DNA from: SIAJ01 sp963773845
GTDB lineage: Bacteria; Planctomycetota; Planctomycetia; Gemmatales; Gemmataceae
Length of the DNA stretch: 64,000 nucleotides
Reading direction: 5' to 3'
NCBI GenBank assembly: GCA_963773845.1
Contig: CAVZCU010000013.1
Location: 647,927-711,926 of the forward strand
Both the position numbers and the translations under genes were made by a program. How positions within the stretch are numbered: position 1 is the first letter of the stretch; each line of letters begins with the position of its first letter. The notes beneath the pieces are model-generated. The model did no database searches. It was not told the origin of the DNA and was given only the letters and a program-made list of their open reading frames with translations. Below, in pieces: positions 8,881-18,998 of this stretch.

Positions 8881-11800
8881 TTGCTCGCTTCTTTGTCGAT
8901 CGGCCGATCTTTGCCACGGTCATCTCCCTCGTGATCGTGCTCGCCGGGACCGTTGCCGTCTTTACTCTGCCGATCGCGCAGTACCCCGATGTGACGCCGC
9001 CGACCGTGCAAGTGATCGCCTACTATCCCGGCGCAAATGCCGCCACGGTCCGCGACACGGTGGCCGCCCCGATTGAGGAACAGGTGAGCGGCGTCGAGGG
9101 CATGATGTATATGTCGTCGCGCTGTACCAACGACGGCACGTACACGTTGACCATCACGTTCAAGCTCGGCACGGATTCGGATATGGCCCAGGTGTTGGTG
9201 CAAAACCGCGTGTCGCTGGCGCTGCCGGTCATCCCCCCGCTGGTGCAAAACGAGGGAATCAGCGTCAAGAAGATGTCGCCCAATACCCTGATGATCGTCA
9301 ACCTCATCTCGCCGGACGGCCGTTACGACGATCTCTACCTCAGCAATTATGCCACCATCGATGTGCGCGATGAACTGGGTCGCCTGCCGGGCGTGGCGGG
9401 AGTTTCGTACCTGGGTCAGCGCGATTACAGTTTGCGCCTGGCTGGATCCGGACAAGTTGGCGGCGCTCAATCTGAGCGGCATGGATGTCGTGGCGGCAAT
9501 TGCCCAGCAGAACGTCCAGGTCGCCGCCGGACAGATTGGCCAACGCCCCGTTCCCAAGGGGCAGCAGTTTCAATTGACGGTGACGACGCTGGGACGCCTC
9601 TCCGATCCCGATCAGTTCGCCGACATCATCATCAAGGGGGGCCAAGAGACTCCGCCGGCCGGATCGTCGACCGCTGGCACTTCCGACCCAACGACGTTGG
9701 CGGGCGCAGGAGGGACGCAAGATCCCTCGATGCTCTCGACTACGGGGATTGTCGGATTGCGCGACGTTGTGGCGCGCAATGACAAAGGCGAGCCAAAAGT
9801 CGAACGCGGCGCTCAACAGTACGACCAATCCTGCACGCTCGACGGCCGGCCTTCCGTGGCGCTCAACGTGTATCAGCTTCCCGGCTCCAACGCTCTCGAA
9901 ACAGCCAATGGCGTCTACGCCAAGATGCGCGAACTGAAGACCCGCTTTCCGGACGGACTCGATTATCAGATCGTCTACGATACGACGCCTTTCGTCCGCG
10001 AGTCGGTCAGCGAGGTCTTCTTGACGCTCCGCGACGCCGTCATCTTGGTCGCGATCGTCGTACTTTTATTCCTGCAAGATTGGCGGGCGATGATTCTGCC
10101 GATGATCGACGTGCCGGTCTCGCTCATCGGCACTTTCGCGATCATGTCGTTGATGGGGTTCTCGCTCAATAGCCTCACGCTTTTCGGACTCGTGCTGGCG
10201 ATCGGCATTGTCGTCGACGATGCCATCGTCGTTTTGGAGAACATCGAGCGACAGATGGCGACCGGGCTCGATGCCCGCTCGGCCACGATCAAGGCGATGG
10301 GAGAAATCACTGGGCCGGTGCTGGCAATCACGCTCGTGCTCAGTGCCGTGTTTGTACCGTGTTGCTTCCTGGGCGGTATCACGGGTCAGTTCTTTCGCCA
10401 ATTTGCGGTGACCATCGCGGTCTCAACGATTATCTCCGCCGTGAATGCCCTGACGATGACGCCGTCGCGGGCCGTGCTCATCTTCCGGGCCGGCAAGTCG
10501 CACAAGCACGAAGCTCTGCCGTGGTGGTCCTTTGCCATTCTGGGCGGAGTTCTGACTTACGAACTCGGGCCCCGACTGCTCGCCGGGCACTTCGGCATTC
10601 CGGCAAACGTCGGGCGTGGGGAGGAAAGCCAGACCTGGGCGGCCTGGGCGATCAAATTGGCCTGGCTGTCGACACCGGGAATCATTGTCGGCGGTGTGAT
10701 CGGCTGGTTCATCATTCGGCCCGTGAATCGAGCACTTGGCGGCTTCTTCCGCGCTTTCAATCGCTCGTTCGACCGGTTGACCGGAACGTACGGCCGATCC
10801 GTCGGCCGCATCGTCCGGCTCAGTGTCGTCGTGCTGGTGATTTATGGCGGCTTACTCGGCATGACCTATTGGCAATTCGTCAGTACGCCGACCGGGTTCA
10901 TCCCGCAGCAGGACAAGGGCTACCTGATCATGAACGTGCAACTGCCCGATTCGGCGTCCTCCGAGCGCACGGACGCGGCGATGACCCGTATCGAGGCAGC
11001 TGACGCGTGAAACTCCGGGCGTGAAGCACACGCTCGGCATTTCCGGGCGGTCGGTGATCCTGAATGCCAACGCGCCCAACCTCGGCTCGATGTACGTCAT
11101 GCTCGACGACTACGATCGCCGCCGCGGGCTCACCGCCGACTCGATCGGCGCCGCTATTCAGGAGCGTTGCCGGCGCGAAGTGAGCGATGCCATTGTGACG
11201 ACGTTTGGGGCGCCGCCGGTTGATGGATTGGGCACTACCGGCGGGTTCAATTTGATCGTGGAATCGCGCGGAACCACCAACTTGGATCAACTGGAACACG
11301 TGTCCGACCGGATTGTCGCGGAAGGAAATTCGACACCCGGATTGCGGGGATTATTCACGAGTACCGGGGCCAACACGCCCTGGCTCTATCTGGAAATCGA
11401 TCGCACCAAATGCCGGGCCCTCGGCGTGCAAATCAGCGAGATCTTTAATACGCTTCAGGTCTACCTCGGCTCGTACTTTGTGAACAACTTCAACGAGTTC
11501 GGCCGCACCTGGCAGGTGAATATCCAGGCCGATCCGAAGTTTCGCAGCAATTCGACGGACATCTTGCAACTGCAAGCTGCGCAATTCCCAGGGACAGATG
11601 GTTCGGCTCGGCACGGTGATGGACGTCCGCGACTCGGCAGGGCCGGTTGTCGTGATGCGTTACAATATGTATTCGGCGGCGGCGATTACCGGCAACCCGG
11701 CGCCCGGCACGGGATCGGGGCAGGCAATCGACTTGATGCAGCGTCTTGCCGACAAGGAGTTGCCGCGAGAAATGAAATCCGAATGGTCGGAACTGGCCTA

Positions 11801-12413
11801 TCTGCAAAATCAGGCCGGCAATTCGGCCATGTGGTTTTTCGTGTTGGCGGTGGTCTTCGTCTTCCTGGTGTTGGCCGCCCAGTACGAGAGCTGGCGATTG
11901 CCGCTCGCGGTGATCCTGGTCGTGCCCATGTGCTTGCTCTGTTCGATTGTCGGCGTGCAGATTGCCGGCATTGAAGTGACGGTGTTCACGCAGATCGGCT
12001 TTGTGGTGCTCGTGGGATTGGCGTGCAAGAACGCCATCCTCATCGTCGAATTTGCCAAGCAGCGGGAAGACGCCGGGCACTCCCGCCGGGACGCCATCGT
12101 GGAAGCGACGAGGTTGCGGTTGCGGCCGATCGTCATGACGTCATTTGCATTTATTGTCGGCGTGATGCCACTCGTCTACGCGAGCGGCGCCGGCGCGGAG
12201 ATGCGACACTCGCTGGGCACCGCCGTCTTCGCCGGGATGCTCGGCGTCACGATGTTCGGCATCTTCCTGACGCCGGTCTTCTATTACGTGCTGCAATGGT
12301 TCGGCAACGGCGCTGCCCGCACAACGATCGGCGAAATTCACCGCGAAGACATTATCCCTGTTGCAAGTGAGAAAGAAACATTCGCGGCGATGGATGCGAA
12401 CGGTGCGGTGTAG
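8877..12413 (+). CDS. RND efflux pump, inner-membrane permease 2 (three frameshifts)
   Basis: Second HAE1-type RND permease, clearly different from pump 1. It starts at GTG 8877 inside the end of pump 1 (MIARFFVDRPIFATVISLVI). Three one-base shifts, at about 9437, 11003 and 11580, split the frame. Each junction restores canonical family sequence (for example YSLR then AWLDPDKLAALN, and RNSQGQMVRLG), so I call one gene of about 1179 residues. LAIGIVVDDAIVVLENIERQ carries the proton-relay aspartates; GLACKNAILIVEFAKQ lies in the second half. Between the two halves is an unusual ~100-residue stretch with two additional hydrophobic segments (WWSFAILGGVLTYELGPRLL and TPGIIVGGVIGWFIIRPV). Two distinct pumps behind one adaptor suggest an MdtB/MdtC-like heteromeric pump (inference). 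It could be a true pseudogene if the shifts are real. Confidence 0.82.
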
Positions 12414-12500
12414 CCGGCGGGAAAATGAAACGCAGGGCAATGTGCGAGCGCCGAACGAGGGGTTTTGCGGTTGCCTGATGCGAGCGAGTGGAAAAAAGCG

Positions 12501-12617
12501 GGCGGATCCTGAAGCGTCAGCGAAGGCGACGCCGACCGGGCTGGAGCAATCGTACGCTGCAACGACTTGTCCGAAAATCGCGCCAGCGTCGCCTTCGCTG
12601 ACGCTTCAGGCTCCGCC
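12501..12617. repeat. Long inverted repeat between RND operon and sensor kinase
   Basis: Two 32-base arms (12501-12532 and 12586-12617) are inverted copies with one mismatch, the inner 25 bases being perfect; the arm core reads CGTCAGCGAAGGCGACGC. A 53-base spacer separates them. It lies in the intergenic region after the pump 2 stop. It could act as a bidirectional terminator, although no T-tract follows either arm, or it could be a small palindromic mobile element of the dispersed kind common in planctomycetes. Confidence 0.75.
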
Positions 12618-12715
12618 GGCAGTGTGAACGCAGCTGCGAAGCCTGAGGGCAGGGTTTACCGCCGTTCGTATGGGGATTTAACGAGATCCGGTAGGGGGTG
12701 AGGGGGTCGTTATCC

Positions 12716-14227
12716 GTGGCACTCAACCGCCAGATGGTCTTCCAGGTGACGATGCCGGCCCTGCTCGTCGCGCTGGCCATGTTGGGCACGAGCCTCTTGG
12801 GTATTCGTTCCATCAATCAGCTTCAGGCCGACCGCGACAAGATCATTCAGGAACATGGCCGGAGTTTGCGTGCCGCTCAGGATTTGGAAACCTATCTCCG
12901 CCGCTTGCGGTTGCACAGCTTTCTGTACGTGATGGACATGTCCCCCGAACGGCGTGCGAAAGTGGAGCGCGACCAGAACGATTTCGAGGCTGCGCTCCAG
13001 CGCGTGCAGCAGCGGGAGTCGTCGCCCGAAAAGCAACGGGTGTTGGCGGCGATTGAAGTGGGATACGCCCAGTACCGGGCCGAGTTGCAGCGCTCGGCAA
13101 CCGAGCCGGTCGGCCCGGCCGTGTCCGACTATCTCAAGTGGGCGGACAGTCATCCCATTCGTTACGTCGTGGCGCCATGCGAGGAATTGCTCGAAATCAA
13201 TCGCCGCGAGTTGAACGATACCGCCGAGGAAAGCGCCCGGCAAAGCGATCGGGCCCGATCGCGAATGATTTGGCTGGCGGTCATCGGCGCCGGCGGCGGC
13301 CTGATTGGGGGCTTCGGCGTGGCGTGGGGCCTCAGCCGGTCGATCACGCGATTGAGCGTGCGCTTACAAGATTTGCACGCCCATCTCGATCGGGAAGTCG
13401 GATCGGTGCGGCTGGGCGCCGAGGACCGGAACCTGCAAAAGATGGAACATCAGGTCGGGACCATTCTGGAACGCGTTCGCGACGTCGTGGGGCAATTGCA
13501 GCGACAGGAGCGCGAGTCGTTGCGGGCCGAACAATTGGCCGCGGTCGGTCAACTCGCCGCGGGGATGGCCCACGAGGTTCGCAATCCCTTGACCAGTATC
13601 AAGCTCCTGGTGGGCGCTGCCTTGAATGGTCGCTGTGGCAAGGGTTTGTCGGATGCCGACCTGCAAGTCATTCACGATGAAATTGGCCGTCTGGAGCGCA
13701 AGGTGCAAGCGCTTCTCGATTTTGCCCGGCCCGTGGAGATGGGACACGGTCCGGAGGACGTTGTCGAAGTGGTCCGTCGCGTCGTGGATCTCGTCAATGA
13801 ACGCGGCCGGCAGCAGGGGGTCGTCGTGGACCTCGATGTCGCGGACCGGCCATTGCGGGCGGACCTCGATCGCGATCAGTTTCAGAGCGTCTTGGTCAAT
13901 CTGATCTTCAATTCCCTCGACGCCATGCCGCGGGGCGGGCGGATCCAGATCCAGCTTGCGGAGAAGCCCCCAGGTCAGATCTGTCTCAATGTGATCGACA
14001 CCGGGCCGGGTATCGACGCCAAGGTCGCCAGCCGATTGTTCACGCCCTTCGTGAGCACCAAGCCGACCGGCACCGGCCTGGGGCTGAGCCTGTCGCGGCG
14101 AATTGTCGAAGCGCACGGGGGAACCTTGACCGGACGCAATGTCGACGGCGGAGGCGCTTGCTTTACCATTCAAATTCCCGCTGCAAACGGAGAGGTTTCC
14201 CGTGCCGACCCTGCTTGTCGTCGATGA
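12716..14227 (+). CDS. NtrB-like membrane sensor histidine kinase
   Basis: About 503 residues. TM1 is VTMPALLVALAMLGTSLLGI, followed by a ~150-residue helical extracytoplasmic sensor, then TM2 (MIWLAVIGAGGGLIGGFGVA) and a HAMP-like linker. The HisKA H-box is GMAHEVRNPLTSIKLL, with the phospho-accepting His next to Glu. The HATPase domain shows FQSVLVNLIFNSLDAMPRGG (N box), DTGPGID (G1) and GTGLGLSLSRRIVEAHGG (G2). It would phosphorylate the sigma54 activator encoded directly downstream, with which it overlaps by 26 bases. Start: GTG at 12716 is preferred because GAGGGGG lies 10 bases upstream; GTG at 12698 would add six residues. The location directly after the efflux operon suggests, but does not prove, that it controls the pumps. 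Confidence 0.9.
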   Translation: MALNRQMVFQVTMPALLVALAMLGTSLLGIRSINQLQADRDKIIQEHGRSLRAAQDLETYLRRLRLHSFLYVMDMSPERRAKVERDQNDFEAALQRVQQRESSPEKQRVLAAIEVGYAQYRAELQRSATEPVGPAVSDYLKWADSHPIRYVVAPCEELLEINRRELNDTAEESARQSDRARSRMIWLAVIGAGGGLIGGFGVAWGLSRSITRLSVRLQDLHAHLDREVGSVRLGAEDRNLQKMEHQVGTILERVRDVVGQLQRQERESLRAEQLAAVGQLAAGMAHEVRNPLTSIKLLVGAALNGRCGKGLSDADLQVIHDEIGRLERKVQALLDFARPVEMGHGPEDVVEVVRRVVDLVNERGRQQGVVVDLDVADRPLRADLDRDQFQSVLVNLIFNSLDAMPRGGRIQIQLAEKPPGQICLNVIDTGPGIDAKVASRLFTPFVSTKPTGTGLGLSLSRRIVEAHGGTLTGRNVDGGGACFTIQIPAANGEVSRADPACRR

Positions 14228-15629
14228 CGAACCGAGCGTCTGCTATTCCTTTGCCCGCGTCTTCGGCGATGAATCGACCCGCGTCATCTCCGCCGGCACG
14301 GTGGCGGAGGGCTTGCGCCTTTTTCAGAGTGAGAAGCCGGAAGTCGTCGTGCTCGATTTGCAACTGCCCGACGGCAACGGCCTGCAGGCCTTCGAATCGA
14401 TCCGCACGATCTCACCCAAACAAACGGTTATCTTCATCACCGCCCATGGAACGACCACGACCGCCATCGAGGCAATGAAGCAGGGAGCATTCGACTATTT
14501 GATCAAGCCCCTCGACTTCGACCGCGTCGCTGACATTTTGCGGCGAGGATTCGAAGCCGCGTATCTCATGCACGTGCCGGCCGTGCTGCCTGGGCGCGAG
14601 CCGCGCGCGCAGCTCGTTGGCCACTCGCAAGCGATGCAGGAGATGTGCAAAATCATTGGCCGCGTCGCCCCGCAGGACGTCAACGTCCTTATTCTTGGGG
14701 AAAGCGGCGTGGGCAAGGAACTGGTGGCGAGAGCGCTTTACCACCACAGCCGGCGGTCCGGCCGGCCGTTTCTGGCGGTCAACTGTGCCGCCCTTCCGGA
14801 AGGGCTGATCGAGAGCGAACTCTTCGGCCACGAACGCGGCGCTTTCACCGGCGCCGATCGGCAGCGGATTGGCAAGTTTGAACAGTGCGATGGGGGGACC
14901 ATTTTTCTCGACGAAATCGGCGATATGCCTCTGGCGGCCCAGGCCAAGGTGCTTCGCCTCGTTCAAGAGCAGCAATTCGAGCGCGTCGGTGGCCGTGAGA
15001 CCATACAGACGCAAGTGCGCATCATCGCGGCGACCAATCAAGACCTGGAACGCCGTATCGCCGACGGGCAATTCCGCGCCGACCTCTTTTATCGCCTGCG
15101 CGGAGTGACGATTCGCGTTCCGCCGCTCCGCGAGCGGCCGGACGACATCGCCGAGTTGGCCCATCACTTCCTGTTCGCGTTCAATCAGGAACTCGGTCTC
15201 AACGTTCAAGGCTTCGATCCGGAAGCGCTCGCGATCCTGCGGCAGCATCAATGGCCCGGCAATGTTCGTGAAATGCAGGGAGTACTCAAGGAGGCGATGC
15301 TCCGCAGCACGGGACCGCTTCTGCTGCCCGAATTCCTGCCGCCGTTCCCCGAGCGATTATCGTCATCGCCGGGCCCGGCGGATTCGGACCGGACCGAACT
15401 CCAAGGCTTGATCGATGGACTTGTGGCCAGTGGCGATACGGATCTGCACGGCCGACTCGTCGCTATCGTGGAGCGGGCCCTGTTCAAACGCGTGCTCGAA
15501 GACTCGGGCGGACACCTCGGCCATGCCTGCCAGCGGCTCGGCCTCAACCGTTCGACGCTTCGGTACAAGCTGCGTGATCTGGGCATGACAATCGAGCGTG
15601 TGGTCGGCACGAGTGATGAGAATTCATGA
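14202..15629 (+). CDS. NtrC-family sigma54-dependent response regulator
   Basis: 475-residue three-domain activator. The receiver domain (residues about 1-120) has the acidic pair in VVDDEP and the phosphorylation site Asp52 in VVVLDLQLPDGNG. The AAA+ domain has Walker A GESGVGKELVARALY, the sigma54-contacting loop ERGAFTGAD, Walker B GGTIFLDEIGDM and the arginine finger region FRADLFYRLRG. A C-terminal Fis-type helix-turn-helix reads GHLGHACQRLGLNRSTLRYK. GTG at 14202 is chosen because it starts exactly at the receiver domain; the frame is open further upstream within the kinase gene. Coupled to the sensor kinase by overlap. Likely targets are sigma54 promoters, including possibly the GG-N10-GC site upstream of the RND adaptor. 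Confidence 0.93.
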   Translation: MPTLLVVDDEPSVCYSFARVFGDESTRVISAGTVAEGLRLFQSEKPEVVVLDLQLPDGNGLQAFESIRTISPKQTVIFITAHGTTTTAIEAMKQGAFDYLIKPLDFDRVADILRRGFEAAYLMHVPAVLPGREPRAQLVGHSQAMQEMCKIIGRVAPQDVNVLILGESGVGKELVARALYHHSRRSGRPFLAVNCAALPEGLIESELFGHERGAFTGADRQRIGKFEQCDGGTIFLDEIGDMPLAAQAKVLRLVQEQQFERVGGRETIQTQVRIIAATNQDLERRIADGQFRADLFYRLRGVTIRVPPLRERPDDIAELAHHFLFAFNQELGLNVQGFDPEALAILRQHQWPGNVREMQGVLKEAMLRSTGPLLLPEFLPPFPERLSSSPGPADSDRTELQGLIDGLVASGDTDLHGRLVAIVERALFKRVLEDSGGHLGHACQRLGLNRSTLRYKLRDLGMTIERVVGTSDENS

Positions 15630-15858
15630 AGTCCGAATATACCGTCACGGGCAAGGCAACGATTCCGGAAACTGCGCGTTCACGGATTGAGTTCGCAGCG
15701 GATAAAACAGGACCGAACTAAATAACCGTATTGCTGCCAATCACTTACGACGGTTTCGCGGATGAGTTCGGAAAAGTTGGATTCGTTTTGACAGGTGTGT
15801 GGCGGGGGCGACCGAATTCAACCCAAAGCCGCCATGTGAGCTGTGCCGTTTGGATCGG

Positions 15859-17238
15859 TCAGGCCAATTCCTTCATGGGGTTGGCATCGTCTTCGACGAG
15901 GTACTGCGGCCGGCCACTATGATCCGGAAGCACGGCCCGGTGCGGATCGAGCCCCAGGTTGTGGTACAGCGTGGCGAACAGCTCTCCCCATGAGACCGGC
16001 CGGCTGGCGGCCTCGGCGGCGATCCGATCGGTCGAGCCGATCACCTGTCCGGTCGCCATTCCTCCGCAAGCGAGCAAAGCGCAATTCACTTGCGGCCAGT
16101 GGTCGCGGCCAACCTGAGCGCTGATCTTTGGGGTTCTGCCAAATTCGCCCATGATGACGACCGTGCAATCCTTGTCCAGTCCGCGTTGATGCAGATCCTC
16201 GATCAAAGCGCTGACACATCGATCGAAGATGGGGAAATCCTCGGCTTCGCGGAGGAAGATCGAATTGTCGGCGCGCCCTTCGGCATTCTTGCCGCCGTGC
16301 CAATCCCACTTGCTGTAGTTGAGCGTGACCACTCGCGCGCCGGCCTCGATGAGCCGCCGCGCCATGAGCAGGCTCTGCGGAACCCGCGGGGCTCCATTCC
16401 CGTCCATGTGCACCTTGGGGTCGCCGGTGCCATAGCGATCGATCACCTTGGGCGATTCTCTGGAGAGATCCAGGGCTTCCGCCATGCGCGACGACGTGAG
16501 CAGCCCGAACGCCTGCTCGGTAAATGTATCCATCCCCTTCAACGTGCCGCTGCTTTCGACGTCCCGCCGCATGTCATCGAAGTTCTTGAGCAGCGTCTTG
16601 CGGTTGGCGAGTCGATCGACCGTGACGCCGCGCAAGACCATGTCGTCGCGCGTCTGGCCCATGGCTCGAAACGGCGTCGAACTCATTCCGAGAAAGCCGG
16701 GCCCCGGCTCGTTGTACGGGCCGTGCGTGCACGGATAGCAAAGACTCACAAACGGCGGCACCGACGCATCGACCGCACCTTGCAGCCTCGCCACGGCGGA
16801 GCCGAGTTGCGGCCAGCCGCCGGCCGGCGTCGGCTTGCGCGGATGATGGCCATTGAACACCTGGATCGCGTCGTGGTCGGCCTGATTGCCGACCAGCGAT
16901 CGCACTACGACCAGCTTGTCCATGATCTGCGCGAGTCGGGGCAGCGCCGAGCAAATCTGAATGCCGTTCACGCTGGTCGTGATCGGTTTCCACGGACCGG
17001 CAAACTCGCTTGCCGCATTCGGCTTCAAGTCGAATAGATCCTGGTGCGGCGGTCCGCCGACCAGGTAGATCATGATGACCGATTTGTGCGACGACCGAAT
17101 GCCAGACTGGGCTTCCGCTCGCAGCAGGCGGGGCAATGTCAGTCCACCCAGTCCCATGGCCCCGATTCGCAAGAACCCCCGACGAGTCGGGCGATTCGCG
17201 TCGGGATCGGGTTTCCGCAGACTTTTGCGAGGACGCAT
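15859..17238 (-). CDS. DUF1501 protein with Tat-type signal (second, distinct copy)
   Basis: 459-residue DUF1501 protein. The N-terminal region carries the twin-arginine signal PTRRGFLRIGAMGLGGLTLP, consistent with Tat export. Family motifs follow: SVIMIYLVGGPPHQDLFDLK, TSVNGIQICSALPRLAQIMD, RSLVGNQADHDAIQVFNGHH, GAPRVPQSLLMARRLIEAGA, and VVIMGEFGRTPKISAQVGRD then HWPQVNCALLACGG. ATG at 17236-17238 is used since it places the Arg pair about 18 residues in; the frame is open for 50 more codons without family similarity. It is only distantly similar to the DUF1501 protein at 2228-3598. It is convergent with the response regulator and divergent from the serine hydrolase. Biochemical function unknown. 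Confidence 0.9.
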   Translation of the reverse strand: MRPRKSLRKPDPDANRPTRRGFLRIGAMGLGGLTLPRLLRAEAQSGIRSSHKSVIMIYLVGGPPHQDLFDLKPNAASEFAGPWKPITTSVNGIQICSALPRLAQIMDKLVVVRSLVGNQADHDAIQVFNGHHPRKPTPAGGWPQLGSAVARLQGAVDASVPPFVSLCYPCTHGPYNEPGPGFLGMSSTPFRAMGQTRDDMVLRGVTVDRLANRKTLLKNFDDMRRDVESSGTLKGMDTFTEQAFGLLTSSRMAEALDLSRESPKVIDRYGTGDPKVHMDGNGAPRVPQSLLMARRLIEAGARVVTLNYSKWDWHGGKNAEGRADNSIFLREAEDFPIFDRCVSALIEDLHQRGLDKDCTVVIMGEFGRTPKISAQVGRDHWPQVNCALLACGGMATGQVIGSTDRIAAEAASRPVSWGELFATLYHNLGLDPHRAVLPDHSGRPQYLVEDDANPMKELA

Positions 17239-17495
17239 CGGTAATCTCAGCACGGCACAATCGAGGGCGGAATGGTAGCCGTGGGGTTGGCCCACGGACA
17301 ACCGAATCCAGTATCGCCGATGATTGCCCGATGTGGAAATAGATCCCGCGGAATTGTCGACACGAGACGAATCTCGGGATCGTGGCATCGTTGGGTCACT
17401 TGTCGCTGCCGGGCCGAATGGTTAAGCCGATGAAATCGCATGCTCGCCGGCTGTCGATATCTGGCGTGCCGCCCGTTCACTCCCGAGGCGAAATC

Positions 17496-18963
17496 GTGAG
17501 AACCTTTCCCATCATTGCACTGGTCGTTTTGCCTTGCTCGGTCCACGCCGACGCCGACTTGCCCAAGAAGCACCCCGGAATCTCAGGGCGTCTCGTCGTC
17601 GAAGGTGCAAGCGTTCGTCGAAGCGGCCGACAAGCACATCGACTCCCTGCACGGCTTCGTCCTCGTTCGCCACGGACATGTGGTGGCCGAAGGCTGGTGG
17701 ACACCGTACTCGGCCGACTCAGCGCACGAACTGTACTCGTTGAGCAAGAGCTTTACCTCGACCGCTGTCGGTCTGGCAATTGCCGAAGGAAAGCTTCGCT
17801 TGGATGACCCAATCCTCAAGTTCTTTCCGGACGAAGCCCCCGATCATCCCAGCGCGAACCTGAAGGCGATGCGGCTGAGCGATTTGCTGCGCATGTCCAC
17901 CGGGCAACAGTCGGAGCCGCCGCGACGCGGGGACGAGCCGTGGGCCAAGACCTTCCTGAAGCAACCCGTCCCATTCAAGCCGGGAACGCACTTCCTGTAC
18001 AACACGTCGGCCACCTACATGCTCTCCGCCGCCGTCCAGAAAGCCACGGGACAGACCGTCCTCGACTATCTCCAGCCACGCCTATTCGAGCCATTAGGAA
18101 TTGCGAAGCCGAACTGGCTAACCAGCCCGCAGGGCATTTCGGCCGGCGGCTACGGGTTGAGCCTTCGCACCGGCGATATTGCCAAATTCGGCCAACTCTA
18201 CCTGCAAAAGGGCAAGTGGCAGGGCAAGCAGCTGGTACCGTCGGCCTGGGTCGAGGCAGCCACATCACGGCAGACATCGAACGGAAGCAATCCATCCAGC
18301 GACTGGGATCAAGGATACGGCTATCAGTTCTGGCGCTGCCGTCACGGAGCCTATCGCGGCGATGGCGCCTTCGGTCAATTCTGCATTGTCTTGCCGAAGC
18401 AGGATGCCGTGATTGCCATCACGGCCGGCGTCAGGGACATGCAGGCCGTGCTGAATCTCGTCTGGGATCAGTTACTGCCGGCAATCGAGCCCGCGCCGTT
18501 GCCCGAAAACGAACCCGCCCGAACGGCCCTCGCTCGAACTTTGAAGGGATTGATGCTGCACCTGCCGAAGGCGAACGGCACACCCGCCAAGGCGGCCGGG
18601 CGGAAGTATCTCTTCAGCGCCAACGATCGGAAGCTCGAATCGATTGCGCTGGAAGACGGCGGCAAGGACGGGACGACGACGCTCGTGATGCGCATGAACG
18701 GCAACGATCAATCGATCGTTTGCCCTCGTGGGACCTGGCATAAAGATCGATTGGCCTGGAATCGCTTGCCGAAGCAGCCGGCGGCGACGGGCGGCGCGTG
18801 GACGTCGGACGATACCTTTACGGCCAAGATCTGTTTCTACGAGACGCCATTTGTCGTCACCGTTCGCCTCAAATTCGACGGCAACGAGGTCCGCATCGAT
18901 TCCGAACAGAACGTCGGATTCGGCCCAGCGAAGACCGGCCCTCTAGTCGGCAAGGCGGACTGA
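17496..18963 (+). CDS. Exported beta-lactamase-fold serine hydrolase (one frameshift)
   Basis: Class C beta-lactamase/6-aminohexanoate-dimer-hydrolase family protein. GTG at 17496 begins a signal peptide (MRTFPIIALVVLPCSVHADA). A one-base shift at about 17577 then changes frame, after which the mature domain runs without interruption from PESQGVSSSKVQAFVEAAD. The catalytic motif SxxK appears as SLSKSFTS, with the nucleophilic Ser and general-base Lys. The second motif YxN is LYNTSATYML, and a glycine-rich third motif is visible around GAYRGDGAFGQF. About 150 C-terminal residues form an extra domain (KYLFSANDRKLESIALEDG onward) as in many planctomycete homologues. The substrate is unknown (ester, peptide or lactam). 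It is followed 35 bases later by the beta-helix gene, so the two may be cotranscribed. Confidence 0.85.
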
Positions 18964-18998
18964 CGGTCGAGAGACATATCGTGTGGTCCGGAGAGGTC

